64,000 bases of DNA. It comes from Microbacterium paraoxydans (GTDB lineage Bacteria > Actinomycetota > Actinomycetes > Actinomycetales > Microbacteriaceae). The notes beneath the pieces are model-generated. The model searched no databases and had not been told where the DNA came from. It was given only the letters and a program-made list of their open reading frames with translations. The stretch lies in contig NZ_LT629770.1 in the NCBI RefSeq assembly GCF_900105335.1, positions 1,054,001 to 1,118,000 on the forward strand. Direction: 5' to 3'. A program made the translations under genes and the position numbers. Shown here in pieces: positions 1 to 8,553 of this stretch. Within the stretch, counting starts at the first letter, position 1. Each line of letters opens with the position of its first letter.

Positions 1-1
1 C

Positions 2-1018
2 CGCGATCTCCGATCGCTGCAGGCTCAGCTCTCCGACCGCGCGCGCAGCAGCGTCGCCCGCTCCATCGCGCGCCCCGGGCGTGCGGAGACACCGGGGCCG
101 CGCGGGGCGGAGCGCGTGGCCGCCGCTCCGGTCGAACAGACCGGGCTGACGGCGTGGACGTTCGGCGACCTCCCGGCGGTCATCGACACCAAGGTCGCGG
201 GCGGCGTCGTCCGGGGGTATCCGGCGATCGTCGATGCCGGCACGAGCGTGTCGGTGCGGGTCGAGGCGACTCCCGACGCCGCGGCCGCCGCCACGCGCGA
301 CGGCGTGCTCCGTCTCGTCCTGCTCGCGGTGCCCTCGCCGTCCTCGTACGTGCAGCAGCACCTCACCAGCCAGGAGAAGCTCGCACTCGCCGCCTCTTCG
401 TATCCGTCGGCGGCCGCGCTCATCGAGGACTGCCGGGCCGCCGTCGCCCGTCGCGTGATCGACGCGTCGACCGGCGGCGCCGACGGCCGGGACCGCGGCG
501 TCGTGCGCACCGAGGCCGAGTTCGCGCGGGTGCGCGACGCCGTCTCCGCCGTGCTCGTCGACGAGCTCTTCGCCTGCGTCTCCCTCGTCGCGCGCATCCT
601 GACGAAGGCGCGGGAGGTGGAGCGCGGCATCAAGGCGCAGAACGCGCTGGCGCTGCTCGGCCCGCTGAACGACATTCGCAGCCAGCTCTCCGGACTGCTC
701 CACCCCGGCTTCGTCGCGGCGACCGGGGTCGACCGGCTCGCCCACTTCCCCCGGTACCTCGACGGCATGATCGACCGGCTGAAGACCCTCGCGAACGAGC
801 CGGGCAAGGACCGCGCGCGGATGACGGAGTTCGAGCGGATGGCCGTGCTGTTCGCGGACGCCGGGGGCACCATCCCCCTCGCGCCCGACGCTCCGCCCGC
901 GATCGTCGAGGTGCGCTGGCTGCTGGAGGAGTACCGGGTCAGCGTCTTCGCCCAGCGTCTCGGCACCGCGCAGCCGGTGTCGCCGCAGCGGATCACCAAG
1001 GCGCTCGCAGGGAAGTGA
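2..1018 (+). CDS. hrpA: ATP-dependent helicase HrpA, C-terminal end (5' partial)
   Basis: The frame is open from the window edge, so this is the tail (about 338 residues) of a protein that is about 1,300 residues in the HrpA family. It matches the family's C-terminal DUF3418 region: a W-[DT]-FG-LP motif, then GYPA-VD, QKLALA-like (EKLALAASSY) and RYLDGM segments, ending with LEEYRVSVFAQ-LGT and a PVSPQRI motif. HrpA is a DEAH-box RNA helicase implicated in mRNA processing and ribosome rescue. The helicase motifs lie upstream, outside the window. The GTG at 116 is only an internal codon, because homology continues upstream of it. Confidence 0.85.
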   Translation, partial: RDLRSLQAQLSDRARSSVARSIARPGRAETPGPRGAERVAAAPVEQTGLTAWTFGDLPAVIDTKVAGGVVRGYPAIVDAGTSVSVRVEATPDAAAAATRDGVLRLVLLAVPSPSSYVQQHLTSQEKLALAASSYPSAAALIEDCRAAVARRVIDASTGGADGRDRGVVRTEAEFARVRDAVSAVLVDELFACVSLVARILTKAREVERGIKAQNALALLGPLNDIRSQLSGLLHPGFVAATGVDRLAHFPRYLDGMIDRLKTLANEPGKDRARMTEFERMAVLFADAGGTIPLAPDAPPAIVEVRWLLEEYRVSVFAQRLGTAQPVSPQRITKALAGK

Positions 1019-1041
1019 CCCCCGCCGGGTAGCCTGAGGGC

Positions 1042-1986
1042 ATGGCCCGCGCGATCGTCTACACCGAGTTCGGATCCCCCGCTGTCCTCCACCTGATGGA
1101 GGTGCCTGACCCCGTGCCCGTCCGCGGCGAGGCGCTGGTGCGCATCGAGGCGGCCGGCGCCAACCCCATCGACGCCAAGCTCCGCGGCGGCAAGCGCCCC
1201 TCCGCGCCGATCACCGAGCCGCGTCCGGTCGGGTTCGACGGCGCCGGGGTGATCGAGGTGCTGGGCGAGGGCGTGGACGGGTTCGAGGTCGGCGACCGCG
1301 TCGCGATCCGCGACACGCTCGGGACCTACGCCTCCGCCCTCGCGGTCGAGGCCGACAAGCTCGTGAAGCTCCCGGACACCGTCACCGCAGCCGAAGGGGC
1401 GGCGATCGGCATCCCGGCCGGCACCGCCTACCAGTCCCTCCGCTCGCTCGCCGTGACGGCTGACGATGTGCTCCTCGTGCACGCGGGCTCCGGCTCGGTC
1501 GGCCAGGCCGCCGTGCAGTTCGCGGTCGCCTGGGGCGCGACCGTGATCGCCACCGCGAGCCCCGCCCGGCACGAGCAGCTCCGCGAGCTCGGCGCGATCC
1601 CGGTGGCCTACGGAGACGGGCTGCTCGACCGCGTCCGCGCGGCGGCCCCCTCCCCCGTGACCGTCGTCCTGGACTGTGCGGGCACCGACGAGGCGATCGA
1701 GGCCTCCCTCGCCCTGGTCACCGACCGCGACCGCATCGCGACCATCGTCCGTGGCCCCGACGCCGCCGACTTCGGCATCCGAGCGTTCTCCGGCGGCTCG
1801 CCCGAGCCGCTCACGCCGCAGGAGCTGGAGTGGCGCGCAGAAGCGCTGCAGAAGACGGTCGACCTGCTGGCCGCCGGCGACTTCACCATCGAACTCGGCC
1901 CGGAGCTGCCCCTCGACCAGGCGGCACGGGCCCATGAGCTCATGGAGACCGGCGCTGCCTCGGGGAAGATCATCCTCGTCCCCTGA
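1042..1986 (+). CDS. Zinc-independent NADP-dependent alcohol dehydrogenase / quinone oxidoreductase family
   Basis: A 314-residue medium-chain dehydrogenase/reductase of the QOR-like, zinc-free type. The N-terminal GroES-like domain has an EA-GANPIDAKLR-type motif and GFDGAGVI. The Rossmann domain starts near residue 145 with AGSGSVGQAAVQFA, the dinucleotide-binding loop. The cysteine and histidine zinc ligands of alcohol dehydrogenases are absent. It probably reduces quinones or enones with NADPH; the substrate cannot be told. A -10 box TAGCCT at 1030-1035 lies six bases before the ATG, which points to a leaderless mRNA. The last 29 codons recur at 2602-2688 (see finding). Confidence 0.85.
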   Translation: MARAIVYTEFGSPAVLHLMEVPDPVPVRGEALVRIEAAGANPIDAKLRGGKRPSAPITEPRPVGFDGAGVIEVLGEGVDGFEVGDRVAIRDTLGTYASALAVEADKLVKLPDTVTAAEGAAIGIPAGTAYQSLRSLAVTADDVLLVHAGSGSVGQAAVQFAVAWGATVIATASPARHEQLRELGAIPVAYGDGLLDRVRAAAPSPVTVVLDCAGTDEAIEASLALVTDRDRIATIVRGPDAADFGIRAFSGGSPEPLTPQELEWRAEALQKTVDLLAAGDFTIELGPELPLDQAARAHELMETGAASGKIILVP

Positions 1987-2067
1987 ACTCGACCCTGACA
2001 GAGCGTCGGGCGGCACCCCGCACGCGGCGTTGGGCGGGTCCTGCCGCGCCCAGGAGACACTGATCGG

Positions 2068-2571
2068 TCAGGCGGCTTTCGGCTTCCGGCGCGGTGGAAG
2101 GCGAAGATGCATGGTCGCGAACGCCAGCACGGCAAGGGATGGCACGAAGAGTCGCGCGTCCGGTACATAACCGTCACTCACAGGCCATCCACTCTGGGCA
2201 TAGGGAACCGGTCCCGCTTCGCCGACGACGTAGGACAGAAGCAGGCCGCCCGCAGCGACTCCGAACAAGGCGAAGAACCACCCTGCGTGTCGAAACCACC
2301 ACCGACGTGCCCGCGGCACGATACGCAGAGGCAGCCCGGCCAGGAACGCCAGGATCGTGAGCGGAGTGGAGAAGACCGCGAATCCGATGATCTGCAAGCC
2401 CTCCGTGTACCCGGCCGCGGTGGTCGACCAGATCGCTATCGCTATGTACGTGATCAAGCCGGTGAAGAATACCTGCGCCGCCAGCAGGAGCCAATCCCGT
2501 TCGGTCTCGGCCGCGGCCTCCTGGTGTGGTGAACCAGGCACCCCGGTGTCGAGCTGGTTCTGAGACGTCAT
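2068..2571 (-). CDS. Small integral membrane protein, function unknown
   Basis: This 167-residue protein has about four hydrophobic segments: DWLLLAAQVFF..., a stretch around IIGFAVFS, WFFALFGVAAGG and LFVPSLAVLAF. It has a polar N-terminus and a basic C-terminal tail (RLPPRRKPKAA). The frame extends upstream to 2637, but the ATG at 2571 is preferred: TACGAT at 2578-2583 (read on the minus strand) precedes it by six bases, the leaderless spacing seen throughout the window. I do not recognise the family. It sits between an oxidoreductase gene and a duplicated copy of that gene's 3' end, so it may be a recent insertion. Confidence 0.6.
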   Translation of the reverse strand: MTSQNQLDTGVPGSPHQEAAAETERDWLLLAAQVFFTGLITYIAIAIWSTTAAGYTEGLQIIGFAVFSTPLTILAFLAGLPLRIVPRARRWWFRHAGWFFALFGVAAGGLLLSYVVGEAGPVPYAQSGWPVSDGYVPDARLFVPSLAVLAFATMHLRLPPRRKPKAA

Positions 2572-2592
2572 GTTCGGATCGTAGTGCTCCTG

Positions 2593-2688
2593 CTCGGAGC
2601 ACCAGACCTGCCCCTCGCCGAGGCGGCCCAGGTCCATGAGCTCATGGAGACCGGCGCCGCCTCGGGGAAGATCATCTTGGTCCCATGA
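2593..2688 (+). pseudogene. Remnant: second copy of the oxidoreductase 3' end
   Basis: Read in frame, this stretch ends ...HELMETGAASGKIILVP-stop, the same as the C-terminus of the oxidoreductase at 1042-1986. Over the last 29 codons I count 11 base differences (about 87% identity), including a perfect 23-base run. Identity fades upstream of about 2600, and the rest of the gene copy is missing. It has no start and overlaps the promoter and upstream region of the membrane protein on the other strand. Confidence 0.8.
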
Positions 2689-2695
2689 CCCGCGG

Positions 2696-3304
2696 TCAGG
2701 CGGGAGCGACGGGGCGGCCGAGCGAGAGCATCAGCCGGTTCGCCCAGTTGAAGAAGGCCGCGCCGTGCACGACGTCGGCGATCTCGAGGTCGTCCAGTCC
2801 GGCCGCACGGAGGCGCGCGATGTGCGCGGGACCGAACGCGCGGGGCGTGTCGGTCAGCGCGACCGCGGCGGCGACGATCGCGTTCCAGCGCTCCCCGAGA
2901 TCCGCGTTCACGCCCTCGGCGAGGAGCGTATCGACGTCCCCCGGCCGCTTGCCGTGGTGCGCCGCGAACCGGGAGTGCACGGAGGCGCAGAACACGCAGC
3001 CGTTGCGGCGGGAGGCTGCGGTGGCCGCGAGCTCCCGCTCGGCGCGTGGGAGGCCCTCCGCGGTGTTGTAGAAGATGTCCTTGTCGACGAGGGTGCGCGC
3101 GCGGAGCACCTCGGGGTCGCGCACGAGCAGCCGGAAGTACTCGTTCTTCGCACGGGCGGCGTCGACGAGGCCGTCGAGATGCCGCGGAGTGAGATCCTCC
3201 TCCGCCAGCGGCGCGAGGTGCGGCGTCCAGCCGACCTCGGCGCGGGTGAAGGCGTCGGGATAGGGGGCGGCGTCGTGCCGGAGCACGGTGTCGGCGGCGG
3301 TCAT
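2696..3304 (-). CDS. Alkylhydroperoxidase (AhpD/CMD) family protein, Avi_7169-like
   Basis: A 202-residue AhpD-fold protein. The redox motif NGCVFCASVHSR contains CxxC followed by the histidine expected for AhpD-type peroxidases. The C-terminal half has the typical WNAIVAAAVALTDTPRAF and DLEIADVVHGAAFFNWANR segments. By family knowledge it is a disulfide-dependent peroxidase or peroxidase-like carboxymuconolactone-decarboxylase protein. It is the last gene of the ABC/monooxygenase operon; its ATG overlaps the stop of the preceding CMD gene (ATGA). It resembles the peroxidase-related family that accompanies KPN_01858-type monooxygenases. This assignment is from memory, not a search. Confidence 0.8.
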   Translation of the reverse strand: MTAADTVLRHDAAPYPDAFTRAEVGWTPHLAPLAEEDLTPRHLDGLVDAARAKNEYFRLLVRDPEVLRARTLVDKDIFYNTAEGLPRAERELAATAASRRNGCVFCASVHSRFAAHHGKRPGDVDTLLAEGVNADLGERWNAIVAAAVALTDTPRAFGPAHIARLRAAGLDDLEIADVVHGAAFFNWANRLMLSLGRPVAPA

Positions 3305-3990
3305 GCGGCCTCCTCGGCGGTGTCGGTAGCGGTGTCGGTGTCGGTGTCGGTGGCGGTGTCCGTGTCCGTGTCGGTGTCGGTGTCGGTATCTGTGGCGGTG
3401 GCGGTCAGCCCGGCGTCCTGGAGCACCCGCAGGCCGGTGACGACCCGCTGCTGGAAGGCGAGGAACGACACGAGCTGCGACAGTGTCACGATGCCGTCCG
3501 TCGACCAGCCGGCGTCGTGCAGGCGGCCGAGATCGGCGCCCGATGCCTCGCGGGGACGGAACACCAGCAGGTGCGTGTGCGCGAGAGCCGCCGCGAGGCG
3601 CTCCCCCAGGGCGGCCGACGCCGCCTCGTCCGGCACGTACCGCGCGCCGTCGGTGCTCTCGGCCTCCAGCCCGCGTTCGGTGTAGGCGCCGAACGGTCCG
3701 GTGGTCGCGGCGGCCTCTGCCTCCCGGGCGACGATCGCGGCGCGCTCCGGGTCGATCTCGCGCGCCCTCCCGGCGTAGAACTCCGCCGTGCGGTCGTCGG
3801 CACCGGCGAGAGCGGTCGCGAACGCCGCGATGAGCGCGCGCTCGGCGAGCGACACGTGCTCCGCGGAGACCGGGTGGAACAGCGCGTCGAAGCTCGCCTG
3901 GAGCTGCTCCCTGGTCACGGGGCGGCGGCGCCGCAGCGCATCGAGCTCCGGCGTCACCCCCGTCAGCTGGTCGACGATGTCGGCGGTCAT
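3301..3990 (-). CDS. CMD domain protein, Avi_7170-like, with Thr-Asp repeat tail
   Basis: The protein has 229 residues. The N-terminal and central part is an AhpD/CMD-like helical domain (AERALIAAFATALAGADDRTAEFY; LHDAGWSTDGIVTLSQLVSFLAFQQRVVTGLRVL) without the CxxC pair, so catalysis as a peroxidase is doubtful. The last 35 residues are almost pure Thr-Asp/Ala repeats encoded by a six-base tandem repeat. The start is ATG at 3990 with GGAGAA upstream, just inside the end of the monooxygenase gene (overlap 3987-3990). The gene belongs to the same operon as its neighbours; its role is probably accessory to the adjacent flavin monooxygenase. Confidence 0.75.
   Translation of the reverse strand: MTADIVDQLTGVTPELDALRRRRPVTREQLQASFDALFHPVSAEHVSLAERALIAAFATALAGADDRTAEFYAGRAREIDPERAAIVAREAEAAATTGPFGAYTERGLEAESTDGARYVPDEAASAALGERLAAALAHTHLLVFRPREASGADLGRLHDAGWSTDGIVTLSQLVSFLAFQQRVVTGLRVLQDAGLTATATDTDTDTDTDTDTATDTDTDTATDTAEEAA
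3316..3405. repeat. Imperfect hexanucleotide tandem repeat (GTGTCG-type)
   Basis: About 14 units of a six-base motif (mostly ggtgtc, with ggtagc, ggtggc and gtgtcc variants) occupy this stretch inside the 3' end of the CMD gene. On the coding strand it gives alternating Thr-Asp with Ala interruptions. Unit length is a multiple of three, so copy-number change lengthens or shortens the protein without a frameshift. Confidence 0.85.
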
Positions 3991-5054
3991 GCGTTCTCCT
4001 TCACGGTGGGGGTGTTCTCGGCAGTGCGGGTGCTCTCGGGATCCGGCGGACTCAGCGCGTAGCCGAGGGCCGGGGCGACCTCCGTCGCGAACAGCTCGAT
4101 CGAGCGCAGGACGTGGGCGTGCGGCGCGTCGACCGAGTGCACCTGGAACGCCACCTCGGTCGCGCGGTGCAACGTGGCGTCGGCGGCGAGCGAGGCGGCG
4201 ACCTCCTCGGGCGTGCCGAGATGCGTGTCGAGAGCGGCGATGAGGTCGTCGAGGTCGTCTCCGGGGATCGTCTGGCCCTGCCGACGGAAGCCCTCGGCCG
4301 CGCGCCGCAACCCGACCTCGGCGAACCGGAGCGCCTCGGCGCGGTCGTCCGCCACGAACACGGTGCGGGAGGCGGTGATGCGCGGGGTCGCCTCGGCGGG
4401 CAGCGCGTCGAGGTACGCGTCGATGATCGGGTCCTGCAGCGCGGACAGCGGCGCGTGCAGCCGGTCGTGGGGGCGGGGCTGTGTGCGGGACAGCAGCAGT
4501 CCGTGACCGTGGACGCCCGCCCGATGACCGCCGGGGGCCGAGAACGTCGCCTGCCAGATGCGCGCGGCCAGCGACCCCGCGTCCGGATACAGCGTGTTCC
4601 CCGCACCGATGTCCCGGCCTGCGAGAGCGTCGAGCAGCACGCCCAGCTTGCGGTCGTAGGTGGGCCCCTTGTCGCGCACGTCCTCCCCGAAGGGCGCGAA
4701 GGACGACGGGGTGCCGCCGCTGCCGAGCCCGAGGTCGATCCGCCCGTCCGCGAGCAGGTCGGCCACCACGGCGTCCTCGGCGACCCGCACCGGGTCTTCG
4801 AGGGGAAGGGTGATGATCCCGGTGCCGAGGCGGATCCGCGAGGTGCGTGCCGCCGCGTGCGCAAGGAAGACGAGCGGCGAGGGAAGCCCGCCTTCCGCCG
4901 CCCGGAAATGGTGCTGCGCCACCCATGCCCTCCCCACGCCGTGCTCCTCGGCGTGCTGGATCTGCGTCAGGGCGAGGCGGTAGCGATCGGCCGGGGACGC
5001 GTCGTCGAGGAGCCGCGTGAAGAACGCGACGGTGGGACGAGGGATGGTGCTCAT
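3987..5054 (-). CDS. FMN-dependent luciferase-like monooxygenase, KPN_01858-like
   Basis: A 355-residue bacterial luciferase-like (LLM) flavin monooxygenase. Visible family features are the N-terminal beta strand TVAFFTRL, the AWVAQHHF segment, RLGTGIITLPLEDPVRVAEDAVVADLLADGR and the GLGSGGT loop. Family members use FMNH2 and O2 to oxidise small organic, often sulfur-containing, substrates. It is embedded between a fused ABC ATPase gene (4-base ATGA overlap at 5051-5054) and two CMD/AhpD proteins. This is the gene set I know from KPN_01858-type loci. The substrate is unknown. Confidence 0.8.
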   Translation of the reverse strand: MSTIPRPTVAFFTRLLDDASPADRYRLALTQIQHAEEHGVGRAWVAQHHFRAAEGGLPSPLVFLAHAAARTSRIRLGTGIITLPLEDPVRVAEDAVVADLLADGRIDLGLGSGGTPSSFAPFGEDVRDKGPTYDRKLGVLLDALAGRDIGAGNTLYPDAGSLAARIWQATFSAPGGHRAGVHGHGLLLSRTQPRPHDRLHAPLSALQDPIIDAYLDALPAEATPRITASRTVFVADDRAEALRFAEVGLRRAAEGFRRQGQTIPGDDLDDLIAALDTHLGTPEEVAASLAADATLHRATEVAFQVHSVDAPHAHVLRSIELFATEVAPALGYALSPPDPESTRTAENTPTVKENA

Positions 5055-6679
5055 GCGAAGATCTCCGTTCGTCCGGGGACCGCGGCCAGCAGCTCCCGGG
5101 TGTTCTCGTGCTGCGGGTCGTGGAACAGCTCTTCGGTCGGCCCGTCCTCCACCACGCGCCCGCGGTGCATGACGGAGACGGTGTGGCTGATGCGGCGCAC
5201 CACGGCGAGGTCGTGCGAGATGAAGAGGTAGGTGAGTCCGAGCTCGGCCTGGAGAGCGGAGAGCAGTTCGAGGATGCGTGCCTGCACCGTCACGTCGAGC
5301 GCCGACACCGCCTCGTCGAGCACGAGGATCTCCGGGTCGACGGCGAGCGCCCGCGCGATCGCGACCCGCTGGCGCTGCCCGCCGGACAGCTCGCTCGGTG
5401 TGCGGCGTGCCGCATCCGCCGGCAGCGCCACGCGTTCGAGCAGCGCGACCGCCCGATCCCGACGCTCGGAGCGGGTGCCGATGCGGAAGTTGTGCAGCGG
5501 CTCGGCCACGATGTCGGCGATCTGCTGCCGCGGGTCGAGGGAGGCGAACGGGTTCTGGTACACGAGCTGGATCCGCCGGCGCAGCGCACGCAGTCGCGCC
5601 CCCTCGACGGCCGTCGCGTCCTCCCCCGCGAGCTCCACGGTCCCGGCGTCCGGACGGAGGAAGCGCGTGACCAGGCGCGCGGTCGTGGACTTGCCCGATC
5701 CGGACTCGCCGACCAGGGCATGGGTCGTCCCGCGCCGTACCCGGAAGGAGACGTCGTCGACCGCCCGGAAGCGCTCACGACCCGCAACCCGGAACTCCTT
5801 CACGAGGCCCGCGGCCACGATCTCATAGGGCTTCTCGGCGGCCACCGCCGCGGCATCCCGGAGGAACGGCGGCGCGTCCGGACGCCGGAAGCCGGTCGTG
5901 AAGGCGGGCGCGTCGGAGAGCAGCTGCCGCGTGTACGGGTCTTCCGGATCGGCGAGCACCTGCGCACTCGGCCCCTGCTCCACGATCCGGCCGTCCTTCA
6001 GCACCGCGATCCGCGCGGCCCGGTCCGCGGCGACGCCGAGGTCGTGCGTCACGAGCAGGATGCTCGTGCCGTCCTCGCGCTGCAGCTCGTCCAGCAGGTC
6101 CAGCACGCGGCGCTGGACCGTGGCGTCGAGGGCGCTGGTGGGCTCGTCCGCGATGAGCAGCCGAGGGCGGAGGGCGATCGCGGCCGCGATGAGCACGCGC
6201 TGCCGCATGCCGCCGGAGAGCTCGTGCGGATACTGGCGCGCCCGCAGCTCGGGGTCGTCCAGCCCGACGCGCTCGAGCAGCTCGAGCACGCGGGCGTTCC
6301 GGGAGCGACGGTCGCGATGCCCGTGCAGGCGCAGCACCTCGGCGACCTGCACGCCCACGGGGCGCACCGGGTCGAGCGACGTCGTCGGATCCTGCGGCAC
6401 CAGCCCGATCTGCGACCCGCGGATACCGCGGAACGCCCGATCCGACCATCCGGAGATGTCGAGGTCGCCGAGCCGGACGCGGCCGCCCTCGACCCGTCCG
6501 CCCTCCGGCAGCAGGCCGAGGAGGGCGTGCGCCGTGGTGGACTTGCCGGAGCCCGACTCGCCGACCAGGGCGAGCGTCTCCCCCTCGGCGATGGCGAACG
6601 AGAGGCCGTGCACGACCTCGCGGCCGGCGTACGAGACCCGCAGGTCCGTCGCCGTGAGGACGGGGGTTGGCGCGCTCAT
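5051..6679 (-). CDS. Peptide/nickel-type ABC transporter, fused double ATP-binding protein
   Basis: The protein has 542 residues and carries two complete ABC modules, equivalent to DppD plus DppF. Module 1: Walker A GESGSGKST near residue 38, signature LSGGMRQRV, Walker B LLIADEPTSALD. Module 2: Walker A GESGSGKST, a Q-loop in YQNPFASLDP, signature LSGGQRQRV, Walker B ILVLDEAVSALD. Both end with oligopeptide-transporter C-terminal sequences (DPEDPYTRQLL; DPQHENTRELLAAVPG). It energises import through the two permeases encoded immediately upstream. Start at 6679 overlaps the stop of the upstream permease gene (ATGA); its own stop overlaps the monooxygenase start. Confidence 0.93.
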   Translation of the reverse strand: MSAPTPVLTATDLRVSYAGREVVHGLSFAIAEGETLALVGESGSGKSTTAHALLGLLPEGGRVEGGRVRLGDLDISGWSDRAFRGIRGSQIGLVPQDPTTSLDPVRPVGVQVAEVLRLHGHRDRRSRNARVLELLERVGLDDPELRARQYPHELSGGMRQRVLIAAAIALRPRLLIADEPTSALDATVQRRVLDLLDELQREDGTSILLVTHDLGVAADRAARIAVLKDGRIVEQGPSAQVLADPEDPYTRQLLSDAPAFTTGFRRPDAPPFLRDAAAVAAEKPYEIVAAGLVKEFRVAGRERFRAVDDVSFRVRRGTTHALVGESGSGKSTTARLVTRFLRPDAGTVELAGEDATAVEGARLRALRRRIQLVYQNPFASLDPRQQIADIVAEPLHNFRIGTRSERRDRAVALLERVALPADAARRTPSELSGGQRQRVAIARALAVDPEILVLDEAVSALDVTVQARILELLSALQAELGLTYLFISHDLAVVRRISHTVSVMHRGRVVEDGPTEELFHDPQHENTRELLAAVPGRTEIFA

Positions 6680-7560
6680 CGGGTGCTCCTTCCGAGCCGG
6701 TGGCTGATGCGGTTGGCGCTGAGCACGACGGCGACCACGACGAGGCCGGGCAGCGCCGTGAGCCACCAGGCGGTCGCGATGTAGTTGCGTCCCTCGGCGA
6801 TCAGCAGCCCCCACTCGGGGGTGGGCGGCGGGGCCCCGTAGCCGAGGAAGCCGAGGGTGGAGATGGCGAGGATGGCCGTGCCGAACTGCAAGGCGGCGAG
6901 CGCGATGATCGGGGTGAGGGCGTTCGGGAGCACATGCCGGCGCAGCACGGCGACGAAGGTGCCGCCGCTGCCGAAGGCCGCCTCGACGTACTCGGTGCGC
7001 CGCACCCGCGCCACCTCGGCGCGCATGAGCCGGGCGAAGGCGGCGACGCTGCCGAGGCCCACGGCGATCGCCGCGTTGACGGTGCCGAAGCCGAGCAGGA
7101 TGATGACGGAGAGCGACAGCAGCAGCCCCGGGATGGCCAGCAGCACGTCGACGATCCGCATCAGCACGTCGTCCACGACGCCGCCGGTCGCGCCGGCGAC
7201 GGCTCCGAGGAGCGTGCCGAGCGCGAGGCCGACCGTCACGGCGATGAGCGCACCCGACAGGGAATGCACCGCGCCGTGGACGACCCGGCCGAACAGGTCG
7301 CGGCCCAGCGCATCGGTCCCGAACCAGTGCGCGGCGCTCGGGGGCAGGAGCTTGTCGGCGGGTACGCCGGTCAGCGGGTCGCCCGGCGCGAAGACCCCGG
7401 GGATCACCGCCCACAGCACCGCCACGGCGACGACCACGAGCGCGAGATACAGACCCCAGGCGCGCGAGCGCCGTCGCGGATGGGATGCGGAGACGGCGGA
7501 CGGCGCGGGCGGGGCTCCGGGCGTCTCGACGGTGGTCTCCGCGATCACGGGAGCGGTCAT
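6676..7560 (-). CDS. ABC transporter permease, DppC type
   Basis: The protein has 294 residues and about six membrane segments, starting with LYLALVVVAVAVLWAVIPGV. The OppC-like N-terminal region has the HWFGTDALGRDLFGRVVHG motif typical of DppC/OppC permeases. The cytoplasmic EAA loop is visible as EYVEAAFGSGGTFVAVLRRHVLPN. It pairs with the DppB-type permease encoded upstream. Start and stop codons overlap both neighbours by four bases, so translation is probably coupled. Confidence 0.92.
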   Translation of the reverse strand: MTAPVIAETTVETPGAPPAPSAVSASHPRRRSRAWGLYLALVVVAVAVLWAVIPGVFAPGDPLTGVPADKLLPPSAAHWFGTDALGRDLFGRVVHGAVHSLSGALIAVTVGLALGTLLGAVAGATGGVVDDVLMRIVDVLLAIPGLLLSLSVIILLGFGTVNAAIAVGLGSVAAFARLMRAEVARVRRTEYVEAAFGSGGTFVAVLRRHVLPNALTPIIALAALQFGTAILAISTLGFLGYGAPPPTPEWGLLIAEGRNYIATAWWLTALPGLVVVAVVLSANRISHRLGRSTR

Positions 7561-8537
7561 GCGGGCACCTCCTGGGCGACGGGACGGACGGGGCGGGAAC
7601 GGGCCGCGCGCGCCGATCGCCGCTGCCGCGGGTCGATCAGGGGCGTGGCGAGGTCGACGGCGAAGCTGATCACCACGAACCCCAGGGCCGACAGCAGCAC
7701 CACCCCCTGCAGCACCGGGATGTCCTGGTTCGCGACCGCCTGCTCCGTGAGTCGTCCGATGCCGGTGCGGCCGAAGACCGTCTCGGTGACCACCGCTCCT
7801 CCGACGAGCTCTCCGAACAGCACCCCCGCGATGGTGAGCGTCGGGACGGCGGCGTTGCGTGCGACCGCGCGGGTGAGCACCCAGGCCGGCGGCGCGCCTT
7901 TCGCCCGCACCACCGTCACGAACGGCTGTGCCTGCACGCGGTCGATCGACCGGACCAGCACCTGGGCGAGGGGCGCCGAGATCGGCACGGCGAGCGTGAG
8001 GACGGGGAGGATCAGGCCGCTGACGGGGTCGGCTCCCACGATCGGCACCCAGCCGAGCCCGAACGAGAACACCTGGATGAGCAGGATCCCGAGCCAGAAC
8101 ACAGGGACCGCCACGAACAGTCCCGGCACCTGCCGCAGACCGTCCCGCAGCCAGGCGAAGGGCGCGAGCGCGGAGAGCGCCGCAATCAGCACCGCGAGCA
8201 CGACCGCGACCAGGAGTCCGAGCGCCGCGAGCAGCAGCGTGGCGGGCAGTGCTTCGGCGAGCATCGTCCGCACGGGCGTGCCGTACTGGGTCGAGTAGCC
8301 GAAGTCACCCGCCAGGAAGCCGAGACCGGCGTGCAGGTACTGCTCCCCCCACGGCACGTCGGCGCCGTAGGTCGCGCGGATGTCGTCGAGCTGCTCCGGC
8401 GAGAGCCCCAGGCTCGGGTCGGAGAACTTGATGAGGATGGCGTCTCCCGGCAGCAGCTGCAGCAGGAAGAACGTGGCCGTGAAGGCCGCGATCAGCACGA
8501 TCGCGGCCTGCCCGGCCCGTCGGAGGACGAAGGTCAT
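7557..8537 (-). CDS. ABC transporter permease, DppB type
   Basis: The protein has 326 residues. The N-terminus MTFVLRRAGQAAIVLIAAFTATFFLLQLLPGD is the classic DppB/OppB opening (described from the first residues). It is followed by GDFGYSTQYGTPV and an EAA-type loop in the FVTVVRAKGAPPAW-LTRAVARNAAVP region. About six membrane helices are present. The open frame extends upstream, but the ATG at 8537 fits both the family N-terminus and the 16-base gap after the binding-protein gene. It forms the membrane channel with the DppC-type partner. Confidence 0.92.
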   Translation of the reverse strand: MTFVLRRAGQAAIVLIAAFTATFFLLQLLPGDAILIKFSDPSLGLSPEQLDDIRATYGADVPWGEQYLHAGLGFLAGDFGYSTQYGTPVRTMLAEALPATLLLAALGLLVAVVLAVLIAALSALAPFAWLRDGLRQVPGLFVAVPVFWLGILLIQVFSFGLGWVPIVGADPVSGLILPVLTLAVPISAPLAQVLVRSIDRVQAQPFVTVVRAKGAPPAWVLTRAVARNAAVPTLTIAGVLFGELVGGAVVTETVFGRTGIGRLTEQAVANQDIPVLQGVVLLSALGFVVISFAVDLATPLIDPRQRRSARAARSRPVRPVAQEVPA

Positions 8538-8553
8538 GGGGTCACCGTGGTCC

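Noticed and set aside
3316..3405. CRISPR array
   Set aside because: Units are six bases without spacers; a coding microsatellite.
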